Shown here: piece by piece, positions 8,359 through 15,879 of the stretch
Layout of the letters: every line of letters begins with the position of its first letter
How positions within the stretch are numbered: position 1 is the first letter of the stretch
Assembly (NCBI GenBank): GCA_051954235.1
Contig: JBQCHY010000020.1
Location: 14,708 to 78,707, forward strand
DNA length: 64,000 bases
Direction of reading: 5' to 3'
From: 62-47 sp051954235
Lineage (GTDB): Bacteria > Pseudomonadota > Alphaproteobacteria > Rhizobiales > Xanthobacteraceae
Position numbers and translations under genes: made by a program
The notes under the pieces: generated by a model
Told to the model about the DNA's origin: nothing
Seen by the model: only the letters and a program-made list of their open reading frames with translations
Database searches by the model: none

Positions 8359-9568
8359 GAGCAAGACAACCACATTGAGCGAGCTTGAAAGGCCTAGAGA
8401 ACACCTGGTCGTCCGTCTGCTGAACCGAATAATCTCGCAGATCGATTTCGGCCAAATCACTGTCGTGCTCCCTTCGGGTGATCGGATCCAACGATCCGGT
8501 GTGTTAACCGGACCGTCCGCCATTCTTGTTTTGAATCGTTGGCGCGCCCTCGGGCGGCTCATCAGCCAGGGGGACCTGGGCTTCGCCGAGGCCTATATCG
8601 ATGGCGACTGGACGAGCCCTGACCTTCCCGCGCTGCTGGAATTGGCGGCGGGCAACATAGCCCTGCTCGACCGCAGCACTGGCGGTTTTTGGCCGGCGCG
8701 CATTTTCAATCGTGTGCGGCATTTGCTGCGCGCGAATAGCAAGGCCGGCAGCCGCAGGAACATTGCCTTCCATTACGATCTCGGCAACGCTTTCTACGAG
8801 CGCTGGCTCGATCGGAGCATGACCTATTCCTCCGCGCTGTATGCGCATCCGGACCAGACGCTTGAAGACGCGCAGGAAGCCAAGCTGTCACGAGTAGAGC
8901 AGCTTCTCGACCTCCGTGGCGGCGAAAAAGTCCTCGAAATCGGCTGCGGCTGGGGAGCGTTGGCCATGAGATTGGCCCATGCAGGTGCTCGCGTGACTGG
9001 CGTGACCCTATCGTCCGAGCAACTAGCCTTCTCTCGACAGCGCTTGGAACAGCAAGCGGTGGTCGGCAAAGTTGCTTTCGACATGACCGACTATCGCGAC
9101 CTCGAAGGCTGCTATGACAGGATCGTATCGATCGAGATGCTGGAGGCGGTCGGCGAGGCTTATTGGGCGACTTATTTTAAAGCACTCTATGATCGCTTGA
9201 ACACAGGCGGCATCGCGGTCTTGCAAGTGATCACGATCGACGAGGCGCGCTTCGATGCCTACCGCGGTTCCGCCGATTTTATTCAGCGCCATATCTTCCC
9301 AGGAGGAATGCTGCCGACCAAAGCGATCGTTGTCGAACTAAGTGCGCGGGCAGGTCTCAAGCTGGTTTCAACACAAAGTTTCGGCCAGAGCTATGCCGTA
9401 ACACTTTCCGAGTGGCGCAAACGCTTTCTGGCGTCATGGCCCAGCATCGCCGAAATGGGTTTTCCTGAACGTTTTCGCCGGCTCTGGGACTACTATCTTT
9501 GCTACTGCGAGGCTGGTTTCAGGGCTGAAACAATTGATGTGGGGTTTTACGTTCTTGCCAAAAGCTGA
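8348..9568 (+). CDS. CFA-like SAM-dependent methyltransferase (UfaM-like candidate)
   Basis: 406 residues, full Cfa length. An N-terminal lipid-binding domain (residues 20-125) includes GDLGFAEAYIDGDW; then IAFHYDLGNAFYERWLD, MTYSSALY, the SAM loop LEIGCGWGALA (197-207), and IVSIEMLEAVG. Against E. coli Cfa two active-site positions differ: the bicarbonate Cys is Ser162 and the His of the LLHTIG strand is Gln293, while the Glu (E266) is kept. That argues for a methyl transfer that does not close a cyclopropane ring. Start ATG at 8348 overlaps DUF1365 by 11 bases; a longer frame from 8258 is not supported by conservation. Confidence 0.88.
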   Translation: MTFESKTTTLSELERPREHLVVRLLNRIISQIDFGQITVVLPSGDRIQRSGVLTGPSAILVLNRWRALGRLISQGDLGFAEAYIDGDWTSPDLPALLELAAGNIALLDRSTGGFWPARIFNRVRHLLRANSKAGSRRNIAFHYDLGNAFYERWLDRSMTYSSALYAHPDQTLEDAQEAKLSRVEQLLDLRGGEKVLEIGCGWGALAMRLAHAGARVTGVTLSSEQLAFSRQRLEQQAVVGKVAFDMTDYRDLEGCYDRIVSIEMLEAVGEAYWATYFKALYDRLNTGGIAVLQVITIDEARFDAYRGSADFIQRHIFPGGMLPTKAIVVELSARAGLKLVSTQSFGQSYAVTLSEWRKRFLASWPSIAEMGFPERFRRLWDYYLCYCEAGFRAETIDVGFYVLAKS

Positions 9569-9680
9569 GCCAGACGATGTTGCGGCAGTTGTCGATTTTC
9601 TTCTGACACCGGATGCCGGCTGGATTATCGGACAAGTAATAGGGATTGATGGCGGACGCTCTCGCCTGCGGACTAAATGA
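9564..9680 (+). pseudogene. C-terminal remnant of a short-chain dehydrogenase/reductase
   Basis: Read in the frame of base 9564, the DNA gives about 38 residues before TGA at 9678-9680: PDDVAAVVDFLLTPDAGWII, then GQVIGIDGGRSRLR. This is the last segment of a classical SDR (the ...W.TGQ...DGG motif). No SDR body precedes it; the frame enters directly from the end of the CFA-like gene. It therefore looks like the tail of a deleted SDR gene. SDR genes are known neighbours in RpoE-ChrR loci, so loss of a former operon member is a reasonable reading. Confidence 0.7.
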
Positions 9681-9753
9681 TAAGTGCGATGCTGGTATCA
9701 GGCGAGCACGATCTCAAATCGGTCGCGTCGCCCTTTATGAATTCTGGGAGATT

Positions 9754-10290
9754 TTAGCCGGGAGTATCGGCGCTAATATACCTCAACCCGCCGATAGCAA
9801 GGTCGCACCGAAAGGCGTGGCCTATTGCTACCAGCCCGATACGCCGCAACTGACGTGTATCGAGTGGAATATCTGTGCGATAAGGAGCAAAGGCGCTGAA
9901 CCGCAAAACGACTGTCCGCCAATTTGCAGATGCCGTGAAATTCCGGCGGTATGACTGCCATGGCCTTGCCAGATAGTCCGTCCTCAGGTGAACGCCGTAA
10001 TCCTCGCCATTGCCGAACACGTCGATCGCAATCCCATCCCAGCCACTTGCGTCCACAGCATGAGCTGTCGGCGAGAGGTCGAGGGCTGCTTGAACAAATC
10101 CTCCATTGTTTTCCAAGCTGACGTCTCCGCGTACGCGGATGGCGGCCCGGCCGGCGACCACCTCGCGACCCATCACTCCTTTGGAAATTCCGCCCATGAC
10201 CCGGTCTGTAACAAGGTGCCAGACGCTGCCAATCGTAGCCGCAGGAGGCTCTCTGCTGAGGTCATCAATCGTTGCGGGCGCAGAGAGCAT
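9754..10290 (-). CDS. CIA30 family protein
   Basis: 178 residues of the CIA30 (complex I intermediate-associated protein 30) fold, a carbohydrate-binding-like beta-sandwich. Visible motifs: W..VTDRVMGGIS.G, then LENNGGFVQ, then DASGWDGIAIDVFGNGE.Y.VHLRT, and RIGLVAIGHAF. In proteobacteria these proteins have no proven role; in mitochondria the relatives assist complex I assembly. It follows hemH by 52 bases with no promoter motif in between, so it is probably in the same RpoE-driven transcript. No signal peptide is seen. Confidence 0.82.
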   Translation of the reverse strand: MLSAPATIDDLSREPPAATIGSVWHLVTDRVMGGISKGVMGREVVAGRAAIRVRGDVSLENNGGFVQAALDLSPTAHAVDASGWDGIAIDVFGNGEDYGVHLRTDYLARPWQSYRRNFTASANWRTVVLRFSAFAPYRTDIPLDTRQLRRIGLVAIGHAFRCDLAIGGLRYISADTPG

Positions 10291-10342
10291 CTTTCCGTCC
10301 CTCTTATTCGTTAACGCGTGTCAGCGACAAGTTGATATCGCC

Positions 10343-11383
10343 TTACACCCAACCTGATAATTCCTCGCGCACGATGTGTTCAATGACTTTCATGCCGTCC
10401 GACCCGTCGTTGAGGCACGGCACATGGGCGAACCGCTCACCGCCATTGTGAAGAAATATCTCTTTCGCCTCGACCGCAATCTCCTCAAGCGTTTCCAGGC
10501 AGTCGGAAACAAAGCCCGGATTGATCACCGCAACTCTCTTCGTCCCGTTTCTTGCCAGCTGTTCCAGGGTCTTGGCGGTGTATGGTTGCAGCCATTCTTC
10601 CGGACCGAACCTCGATTGAAACGTCACCATTATCCGATCTTCGTCCCAACCGAGACGTTCTCTGAGCAGCCTCGTCGTTTTTTGACACTGACAGTGATAG
10701 GGATCGCCCTTCATGAAATATGACATCGGGATGCCATGGTAGGACGTCAGCAACATGTCCGGCTCCCAACCGAGACTGGGGATAAAACTTTCGATCGAAC
10801 GGGCGAGAGCGTCGATATAGATCGGGTCGTCGTGATATCTGGGTACGGTGCGGATTGCCGGCTGCCATCTCAAATCGACAAGCGCCCTGAAACTTTCGTC
10901 ATTCACCGTCGCCGTCGTCGCTGCCGCATACTGAGGATAGAGAGGGTATAGGAGTATTCTTTCGCAGCCGCTTCGCTGAAGCTCCTCGATCTTGCCGCGT
11001 ATCGACGGCTGGCCATAACGCATCGCCCACTCAATTCGCACCGACGAAAGATCCGACAACCTATTGGTGAGTTGCAAAGCCTGGCTACGCGTGAAAGTTC
11101 GCAGGTAGCTTTCGTCTCTCTCCTTGTTCCAAATCTTCGCGTAAGCTTTTCCGACTTTCCTTGGTCTCGTATTCAGGACGAGGCCGTAGAGTATCGGATA
11201 CCAGAGCCAACGAGACCACTCGATGACGCGGCGATCTGACAAGAATTCTGCGAGATATCTGCGTATTGAGGCGGGATCGGTGGCATCAGGTGTGCCGAGA
11301 TTGATCAGCAGCACACCGATTTTGCCATATTCCACCCTTGGATGCCCGGATGGTGCGTTCTCAATCAAAGTTCCACGATCCAT
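10343..11383 (-). CDS. hemH: Ferrochelatase
   Basis: 346 residues. Inserts Fe(II) into protoporphyrin IX, last step of heme synthesis. Signatures: VLLINLGTPDAT, the catalytic-His segment TSYHGIPMSYFMKGDPY, a CQCQKTT pair, FQSRFG.EEWLQPYT, and NPGFVSDCLETLEEI. The C-terminus lacks a ferredoxin-like cluster extension. Placed with CIA30 behind a candidate RpoE promoter at 11608-11637, 225 bases upstream, and next to tspO-phr; control by a photo-oxidative sigma factor would reduce the photosensitizer protoporphyrin IX. A second housekeeping hemH may exist elsewhere; not visible here. Confidence 0.95.
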   Translation of the reverse strand: MDRGTLIENAPSGHPRVEYGKIGVLLINLGTPDATDPASIRRYLAEFLSDRRVIEWSRWLWYPILYGLVLNTRPRKVGKAYAKIWNKERDESYLRTFTRSQALQLTNRLSDLSSVRIEWAMRYGQPSIRGKIEELQRSGCERILLYPLYPQYAAATTATVNDESFRALVDLRWQPAIRTVPRYHDDPIYIDALARSIESFIPSLGWEPDMLLTSYHGIPMSYFMKGDPYHCQCQKTTRLLRERLGWDEDRIMVTFQSRFGPEEWLQPYTAKTLEQLARNGTKRVAVINPGFVSDCLETLEEIAVEAKEIFLHNGGERFAHVPCLNDGSDGMKVIEHIVREELSGWV

Positions 11384-11522
11384 TTTTAACGAATGCCGAC
11401 AGCGTTAAGGAGCGCGTGAGCTCCACCAGAATTTTACGTGCTGCTCTAAAGAAGTTTGTCTTCGGGCGTCCTGCTTCCTCGATCGTCTTCGAAAGTGTCG
11501 TGGCTATCTCAAAGAGAAGCAC
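11361..11522 (-). CDS. Possible small leader gene overlapping hemH start
   Basis: A 53-residue open frame from a GTG at 11522, ending inside the first codons of hemH (stop at 11361, hemH ATG at 11383). The sequence is helical and basic (FEIATTLSKTIEEAG, FFRAARKILVELTRSL), which looks protein-like, and it lies wholly between the candidate RpoE promoter and hemH. There is no convincing ribosome-binding site and I know no relative. It could equally be chance coding in a long 5' leader. Confidence 0.25.
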   Translation of the reverse strand: MLLFEIATTLSKTIEEAGRPKTNFFRAARKILVELTRSLTLSAFVKNGSWNFD

Positions 11523-11607
11523 AAGATTAGGATGATTCAGATTTGGCTCGAGTATTTTCGTTTTTTCCCCTGACTGTCGTCCTATCTGGCCTCGGACGCA
11601 TTCAATA

Positions 11608-11637
11608 CAAATACGGATGGGCGAGCCGAGCGGATCA
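11608..11637 (-). promoter_or_regulatory. Candidate RpoE promoter of the hemH-CIA30 operon
   Basis: Minus strand TGATCC (11637-11632), 18-base spacer, TATTTG (11613-11608). Predicted RNA start near 11602, giving a leader of about 220 bases before hemH. Confidence 0.55.
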
Positions 11638-12296
11638 CTGCCGTAACAGATTGGTGGGAATGAGCTAGATCCGCTCTGTGGCCCCTGACGGCAGGATGAA
11701 AGACATGACGACGAGAATTGCACGTAGGGAAAATTTGTCATAGCCGATCTGCCCATAGCGGTCACGTCAGGGCGAGGAATTTACGACAACACGCCAACGA
11801 CCGTTTTTGTGCTGGCTCACAGTGCTACAAGCAGTTGCTTGTCATACTCGCGCGAAATATTCGACTATGGCTTGCTCGGACTTTCAGGCGGCAATCAAAT
11901 GCCTGACGAGATCTGGCAGGAAGCGGGCGCGTGCGAATTTCTAGACGCGACATGCTGTTGTCTCCCACCATCGTTCTTGGAGTTCGTTTTCATTTGGAGA
12001 GACGAATATAGAAGCACCGTGCCCATTGCCCCATGCCCCGTTCGCTGCGGTCTGTCAGCGTCGAGTACGAAAGATACAAAGAAGCGTTATCCGTATTTGG
12101 ATCGGACTATACAGGAAGCAGAGGCGATTTGGCTCATGGCGACTTCTACGAAGCGGCCGTCGTCTTTCTTTCGGAAATGGTCGATCGCCGCTGATATCAG
12201 ATTAGTCCATTCGACTCGAGCCGCATGGAGAGTAAACTGTGCGGCCAATACGAACTTGTCGTCACGCGGATGAGCAGGTCGACAATACAGATCAAC
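11638..12296 (-). other. Intergenic stretch between hemH promoter and photolyase
   Basis: About 660 bases with no gene I can support. Base composition is lower in GC than the flanks. After the photolyase stop (12297) the same minus frame stays open for another 62 codons up to about 12108; the translation is not recognisable and has no good start, so it may be decayed coding DNA. No terminator hairpin is obvious. Confidence 0.4.
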
Positions 12297-13748
12297 CTAT
12301 AGGTCCTTAAAGGCATCGAGTGCGCGTTGGCGGGCCCGAGCGTGTTCGACGATTCGTTCGGGATAAATTTCGACCTTGCTCTCGAGTTGCCAAGGCTGAT
12401 GAATAGCGGATGGAGAAACGTCGGCAAGTTCCGGAACCCATCGTTTGACATAGCAGCCCTCGGGGTCGAATTTCTCACCTTGAAGAACCGGGTTGAAAAC
12501 TCGGAAGTAGGGTGCGGCGTCTGCGCCCGACCCGGCGACCCATTGCCAACTCGCCGCGTTATTGGCCGGATCGGCATCCACAAGCGTGTCCCAGAACCAA
12601 GCCTCGCCCTGCCGCCAATCGATCAGCAGATGCTTGATCAGGAACGATGCGACCACCATGCGCACCCGGTTGTGCATCCACCCTGTGGTCCAAAGTTCGC
12701 GCATGCCGGCATCGACAATCGGATAGCCCGTTTTGCCTAGCTGCCACGCTCGAAGCGCGTCGGCATCTGTTCGCCAGGGCATACCGTCGAATCTACGTTG
12801 CAGATTTTGGGTTGCTATCTCGGGATTATGGTAGAGAAGATGGTACGAAAACTCACGCCAGCCCAGTTCAGATTGGAATTTTTCGAGGCTTCGATGAGGC
12901 CTTAAAGCGGCACTCGCGTTAGCTGCGGCCTCTGCAGCGTGCCACAGTTGCCGGGGTGAGATGTTGCCAAAGCGCAGATAGGGCGAGAGCCGTGATGTCG
13001 CCGACCGGTCAGGAAAGTCCCTGAGATCGGCGTACTCTTTCAAATGCTTTTCGAGAAAAAAATCGAGCTGGGCTAGGGCACCGGCTTCTCCGGGTCGCCA
13101 ACTTGATTGTAGTCCGCCCGCCCAATCAGGTGATGACGGTTCGAGTGCCAGATCGGCAAGCTCAACTCCCGTTGACGTCTGCTCGCAGGAATCACTGAAC
13201 GAGTTCAGTCGTGAGGGGGCGCTAAGCGGCTGACAGGGTTCGCCAGTCTCATGTGCGGCTCGCCAGAATGCAGAGAACACACGGAACGGACCGCCGGACT
13301 TGGTGTTGATCGACCACGGCTCATAAAGCAGGTGGCCCCTGAAGCTTCTCGCTTCGGTCCGCTGTGTTTTGAGGGCGGTCTTCACAGCCTCATCGACGCG
13401 GCGCTCCGCCCTTCCATATCGGCGGTTCCAATAGACTGCCGCCGCCCTGATGTGAGCCGAAAGCTGTGGGATAACCACCGGCGCAGATCCTTTATGGATC
13501 GAAAGTCTAGCGCCAAGGCGACGCAGTTTATCATCCAGTTCCTGCAAGGCGCCGTGTAGCCACCAGCGCGCGGCACCACCGAGCGGGCGAATCCCCTCGG
13601 ATTCCTCGTCATGCACGAAGATGCAGATGATCTTGCGGCCAGAGCTCGCCGCAGCGGTCAACGCTGGGTTATCAGATAAGCGAAGATCGTCTCGGAACCA
13701 AGCGATCACGGGACGTTCTGACTCTGAAAAAGAGCCATCGGAGGCCAT
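12297..13748 (-). CDS. phrB: Deoxyribodipyrimidine (class I CPD) photolyase
   Basis: 483 residues. Repairs cyclobutane pyrimidine dimers with blue light using reduced FAD. N-terminal antenna domain begins IAWFRDDLRLSDNPAL; the FAD domain holds FP.RSATSRLSPYLRFG.ISPRQ, ELGWREFSYHLLYHNP, GKTGYPIVDAGMRELW, GWMHNRVRMVVASFL, and the class I block DADPANNAASWQWVAGSG.DA.PYFR.FNP. All FAD and electron-transfer tryptophan segments look intact. It follows tspO by 17 bases and so shares its candidate RpoE promoter; in Rhodobacter a photolyase gene (phrA) is a sigma-E target. No DNA-repair relatives are nearby. Confidence 0.95.
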   Translation of the reverse strand: MASDGSFSESERPVIAWFRDDLRLSDNPALTAAASSGRKIICIFVHDEESEGIRPLGGAARWWLHGALQELDDKLRRLGARLSIHKGSAPVVIPQLSAHIRAAAVYWNRRYGRAERRVDEAVKTALKTQRTEARSFRGHLLYEPWSINTKSGGPFRVFSAFWRAAHETGEPCQPLSAPSRLNSFSDSCEQTSTGVELADLALEPSSPDWAGGLQSSWRPGEAGALAQLDFFLEKHLKEYADLRDFPDRSATSRLSPYLRFGNISPRQLWHAAEAAANASAALRPHRSLEKFQSELGWREFSYHLLYHNPEIATQNLQRRFDGMPWRTDADALRAWQLGKTGYPIVDAGMRELWTTGWMHNRVRMVVASFLIKHLLIDWRQGEAWFWDTLVDADPANNAASWQWVAGSGADAAPYFRVFNPVLQGEKFDPEGCYVKRWVPELADVSPSAIHQPWQLESKVEIYPERIVEHARARQRALDAFKDL

Positions 13749-13765
13749 CGTCTTCTGCTTCTCCG

Positions 13766-14257
13766 TTAGCCGTTCAGACGCCAGATTTCAAAGTTCAGCA
13801 ACGATGCAAATGCGACCCACGCCGCGAGCGGCACCAAACAAAGAGCGGCGATCACATCGAGCCTGCGGAACCGATCTATTGTTGCCAGGATGAGCAGAAA
13901 CTGCGGCAGGATGTTAAGCAATCCGGCAAGGGGATTGTTCAACCCGAAAAATAGCCATGACCACAGCGCATTCAGCGTCAATTGCACAAAGAAAAGCGTC
14001 AGCGCGATACGGCGCTCCACAGGTCTGTCATCAACTTTCAGGATGCGCCAGACCGCATAAGCCATCAACACGTAAAGGATGGACCAAACTGGAGCAAAAA
14101 TCCAGTTGGGTGGGTTGAATGACGGCTTAACAAGCGCTGCATACCATGATGCTATATTAGGATATGTTGCCCACTGGCCCAGAAGTAACGCCGCAATCAC
14201 CGGGAGCAAGGCGACCGATGCTCTGACCCATGCCGCTGAGTTTGCTTGGCGGTTCAT
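13766..14257 (-). CDS. tspO: TspO/MBR tryptophan-rich sensory protein
   Basis: 163 residues, five membrane helices, of the TspO/peripheral benzodiazepine receptor family that binds and degrades or transports porphyrins. Family motifs: WYAALVKPSFNPPNWIFAPV, WSILYVLMAYAVWR, FFVQLTLNALWSWLFFGL, and a late WVAFASLLNFEIWRLN. Located in the cytoplasmic membrane (outer membrane in Rhodobacter). First gene of the tspO-phrB transcript, about 60 bases after the predicted RNA start. Porphyrin control beside ferrochelatase and photolyase makes sense as protection from light-excited porphyrins. Confidence 0.93.
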   Translation of the reverse strand: MNRQANSAAWVRASVALLPVIAALLLGQWATYPNIASWYAALVKPSFNPPNWIFAPVWSILYVLMAYAVWRILKVDDRPVERRIALTLFFVQLTLNALWSWLFFGLNNPLAGLLNILPQFLLILATIDRFRRLDVIAALCLVPLAAWVAFASLLNFEIWRLNG

Positions 14258-14322
14258 TACGGTTCTCTGGAAAAGGCGACCTCATGCACACGCATTCTGT
14301 CGCAAAGTTGTTTTTTGCATAT

Positions 14323-14352
14323 AGCTTACGTAACGGGAATGCGTTTGGATCA
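14323..14352 (-). promoter_or_regulatory. Candidate RpoE promoter of the tspO-phrB operon
   Basis: Minus strand TGATCC (14352-14347), 18-base spacer, TAAGCT (14328-14323). The closest of the six copies to the Rhodobacter sigma-E form. Predicted RNA start near 14316. Confidence 0.7.
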
Positions 14353-14670
14353 AAAGAGCTTCTTCCGTCGAACCTGTTCCCGATCAGCACCCCTTTGACA
14401 ACTTGGGGGACTTCATGAAGGGGGATTTCTGGTTCATCGTAGCCACAAGCTGTGAATGCTGATCGAGTTTGACCCCATCAATCTACGCGTGTTCGAGTCT
14501 AGATTATTGATTTCATTTGTGTGGCTGCTGAGACCCCGACGCCGATTGGCATTCAACTCCCGCGCCGAAACACTGCCAGGGGAGAATACTGGCCGTGGAC
14601 CGCACGGCATCAACCAAAGCGGGTTCTGTTCGACATCGGAGACGGCGCCCAAAATTTTTTATTCGCCCCT

Positions 14671-14815
14671 CTTGAAATCGCCGACAGCCATTTTAAGTCG
14701 ATTTTCGCCGCCGAAAATGCGGTCTTGAGCGCCGTAAGGGCTCAAGAATAGAGACGGGCGCCGGCTGGTGTCCGACGTCCGCTCGTACCCATCTTGCTCT
14801 AAGGAGGATTTGGCT
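14671..14815 (+). promoter_or_regulatory. Candidate heat-shock promoter and ROSE RNA thermometer of hsp20
   Basis: A CTTGAAA element at 14671-14677 with CCATTTT at 14688-14694 is sigma-32-like, though the gap is shorter than usual. The leader then holds four hairpins: 14701-14718 (ATTTTCG/CGAAAAT), 14724-14746 (CTTGAGC/GCTCAAG), 14755-14772 (GGGCGCC/GGTGTCC with two G-U pairs) and 14791-14809. The last pairs ATCTTGCT with the ribosome-binding region AAGGAGGAT, leaving one bulged G, which is the UUGCU/AGGA signature of ROSE elements that melt on heating. This is typical of rhizobial small heat-shock genes. Confidence 0.6.
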
Positions 14816-15271
14816 ATGAGAGCCTATGATTTTGCACCCCTGTGGCGCTCCACGATCGGATTCGATCATCTTCTCGACCTCTTTGATGCAGCGCAACGCG
14901 CGGAGGGAGAGGACCATTATCCGCCCTACAATATCGAGCGGCAGTCCGAGGATCGTTACCAAATATCGCTGGCGCTGGCCGGCTTCTCTCCGGATGAAAT
15001 CACGGTGACGGCCGAGCAGAACGTGCTTTCGATCGAAGGACGCAAGACGGAAGCGGCCAACAAAGATTACCTGTACCAGGGAATCTCGGCGCGTCACTTC
15101 AAACGGACCTTCAATCTCGCGGACTACGTCAAGGTCGAAGGTGCGTCCTTCGAAAACGGTCTGCTCCAGATCAGGCTCGTGAGGGAAATTCCCGAGACGA
15201 TGAAGCCCCGGCGCATTCCGATCGGAGCCGCCGCGGCTGAGGCGCAAATCGAAAACAAGCGCGCGGCTTAA
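14816..15271 (+). CDS. Small heat-shock protein (Hsp20/IbpA family)
   Basis: 151 residues. ATP-independent holdase chaperone forming large oligomers. Class A IbpA-like layout: FDHLLDLFDAAQ, YPPYNIERQSEDRYQISLAL, AGFSPDEITVTAEQNVLSIE, then the alpha-crystallin end A.FENGLLQI.L.REIPE and a C-terminal PRRIPI tail (I-x-I type motif). Start ATG at 14816, eight bases after AAGGAGG. Translation is probably heat-gated by the leader hairpin. No partner Hsp20 gene follows, unlike many rhizobial hsp operons. Confidence 0.93.
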   Translation: MRAYDFAPLWRSTIGFDHLLDLFDAAQRAEGEDHYPPYNIERQSEDRYQISLALAGFSPDEITVTAEQNVLSIEGRKTEAANKDYLYQGISARHFKRTFNLADYVKVEGASFENGLLQIRLVREIPETMKPRRIPIGAAAAEAQIENKRAA

Positions 15272-15363
15272 CAATACCCGCATGTCAGGATCGGGCGGCA
15301 ATCAATCTCCGCCCGAGTCCCTGTCGTAGTGAATCCCCAATGAAAGGAGATGGAGGGGAAGCA

Positions 15364-15879
15364 ATGAGTCGTATCCTTTGTCATCAAGCTGCAACGCCAC
15401 TGTTCCGTCCGGATGTTCATCACCCTTCGGTCCAAGCGGTTCTCAAAGACCAGAAACTGTCTTCGGACGAAAAACGCGCCATTCTATCGGCTTGGGCATC
15501 TGATATGTACGCGATCGAATCCTTGCCCGCGCTGAGGATGGTACCGGGCCACGCACGGCCGCTGCGTCTAAGCGAGATTCTCGACGCTCTTCGTGATTTG
15601 GATGATGACGATCCGCCCCCGCGCGGCGGTGCGGCGAAGCGCATGTTGGTGAGCGACCGGGGTGTAAACCCGATACATGGATCGGCGCCGCTGGTGGCTC
15701 GCCAACTGGCTCACTTGCGGCAAGATACATCCCTACGGGCTGTGAAGATTCGGGCGCATCGCGACAACATCCAGCGCTACAAGCGAATCCTGACGACCGG
15801 TCTCACGGAACTGGAGCGCCAGTTCGTGACGCGTCGACTGGCAGAGGAGCAATCCGCTATCCGCGAGCTTGCCGGATGA
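15364..15879 (+). CDS. Conserved hypothetical protein with two apparent modules
   Basis: 171 residues from ATG 15364 (GGAGGGG seven bases upstream; an in-frame ATG at 15340 has no site). Residues 1-95 resemble a hypothetical family seen in this bacterial group: TPLFRPDVHHPSVQAVL, LSSDEKRAILSAWASDMYAIE, PALRMVPG. Residues 108-171 are a charged helical block, LVARQLAHLRQD, RAHRDNIQRYKRIL, LERQFVTRRLAEEQ, likely coiled coil. Cytoplasmic. It lies 90 bases after hsp20 in the same direction and may be co-expressed on stress. Function unknown. Confidence 0.7.
   Translation: MSRILCHQAATPLFRPDVHHPSVQAVLKDQKLSSDEKRAILSAWASDMYAIESLPALRMVPGHARPLRLSEILDALRDLDDDDPPPRGGAAKRMLVSDRGVNPIHGSAPLVARQLAHLRQDTSLRAVKIRAHRDNIQRYKRILTTGLTELERQFVTRRLAEEQSAIRELAG

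Noticed and set aside
12108..12296. 62-codon continuation of the photolyase frame after its stop
   Set aside because: Photolyase already has a normal C-terminus; no start codon or ribosome-binding site and no recognised family. Left as possible decayed DNA.
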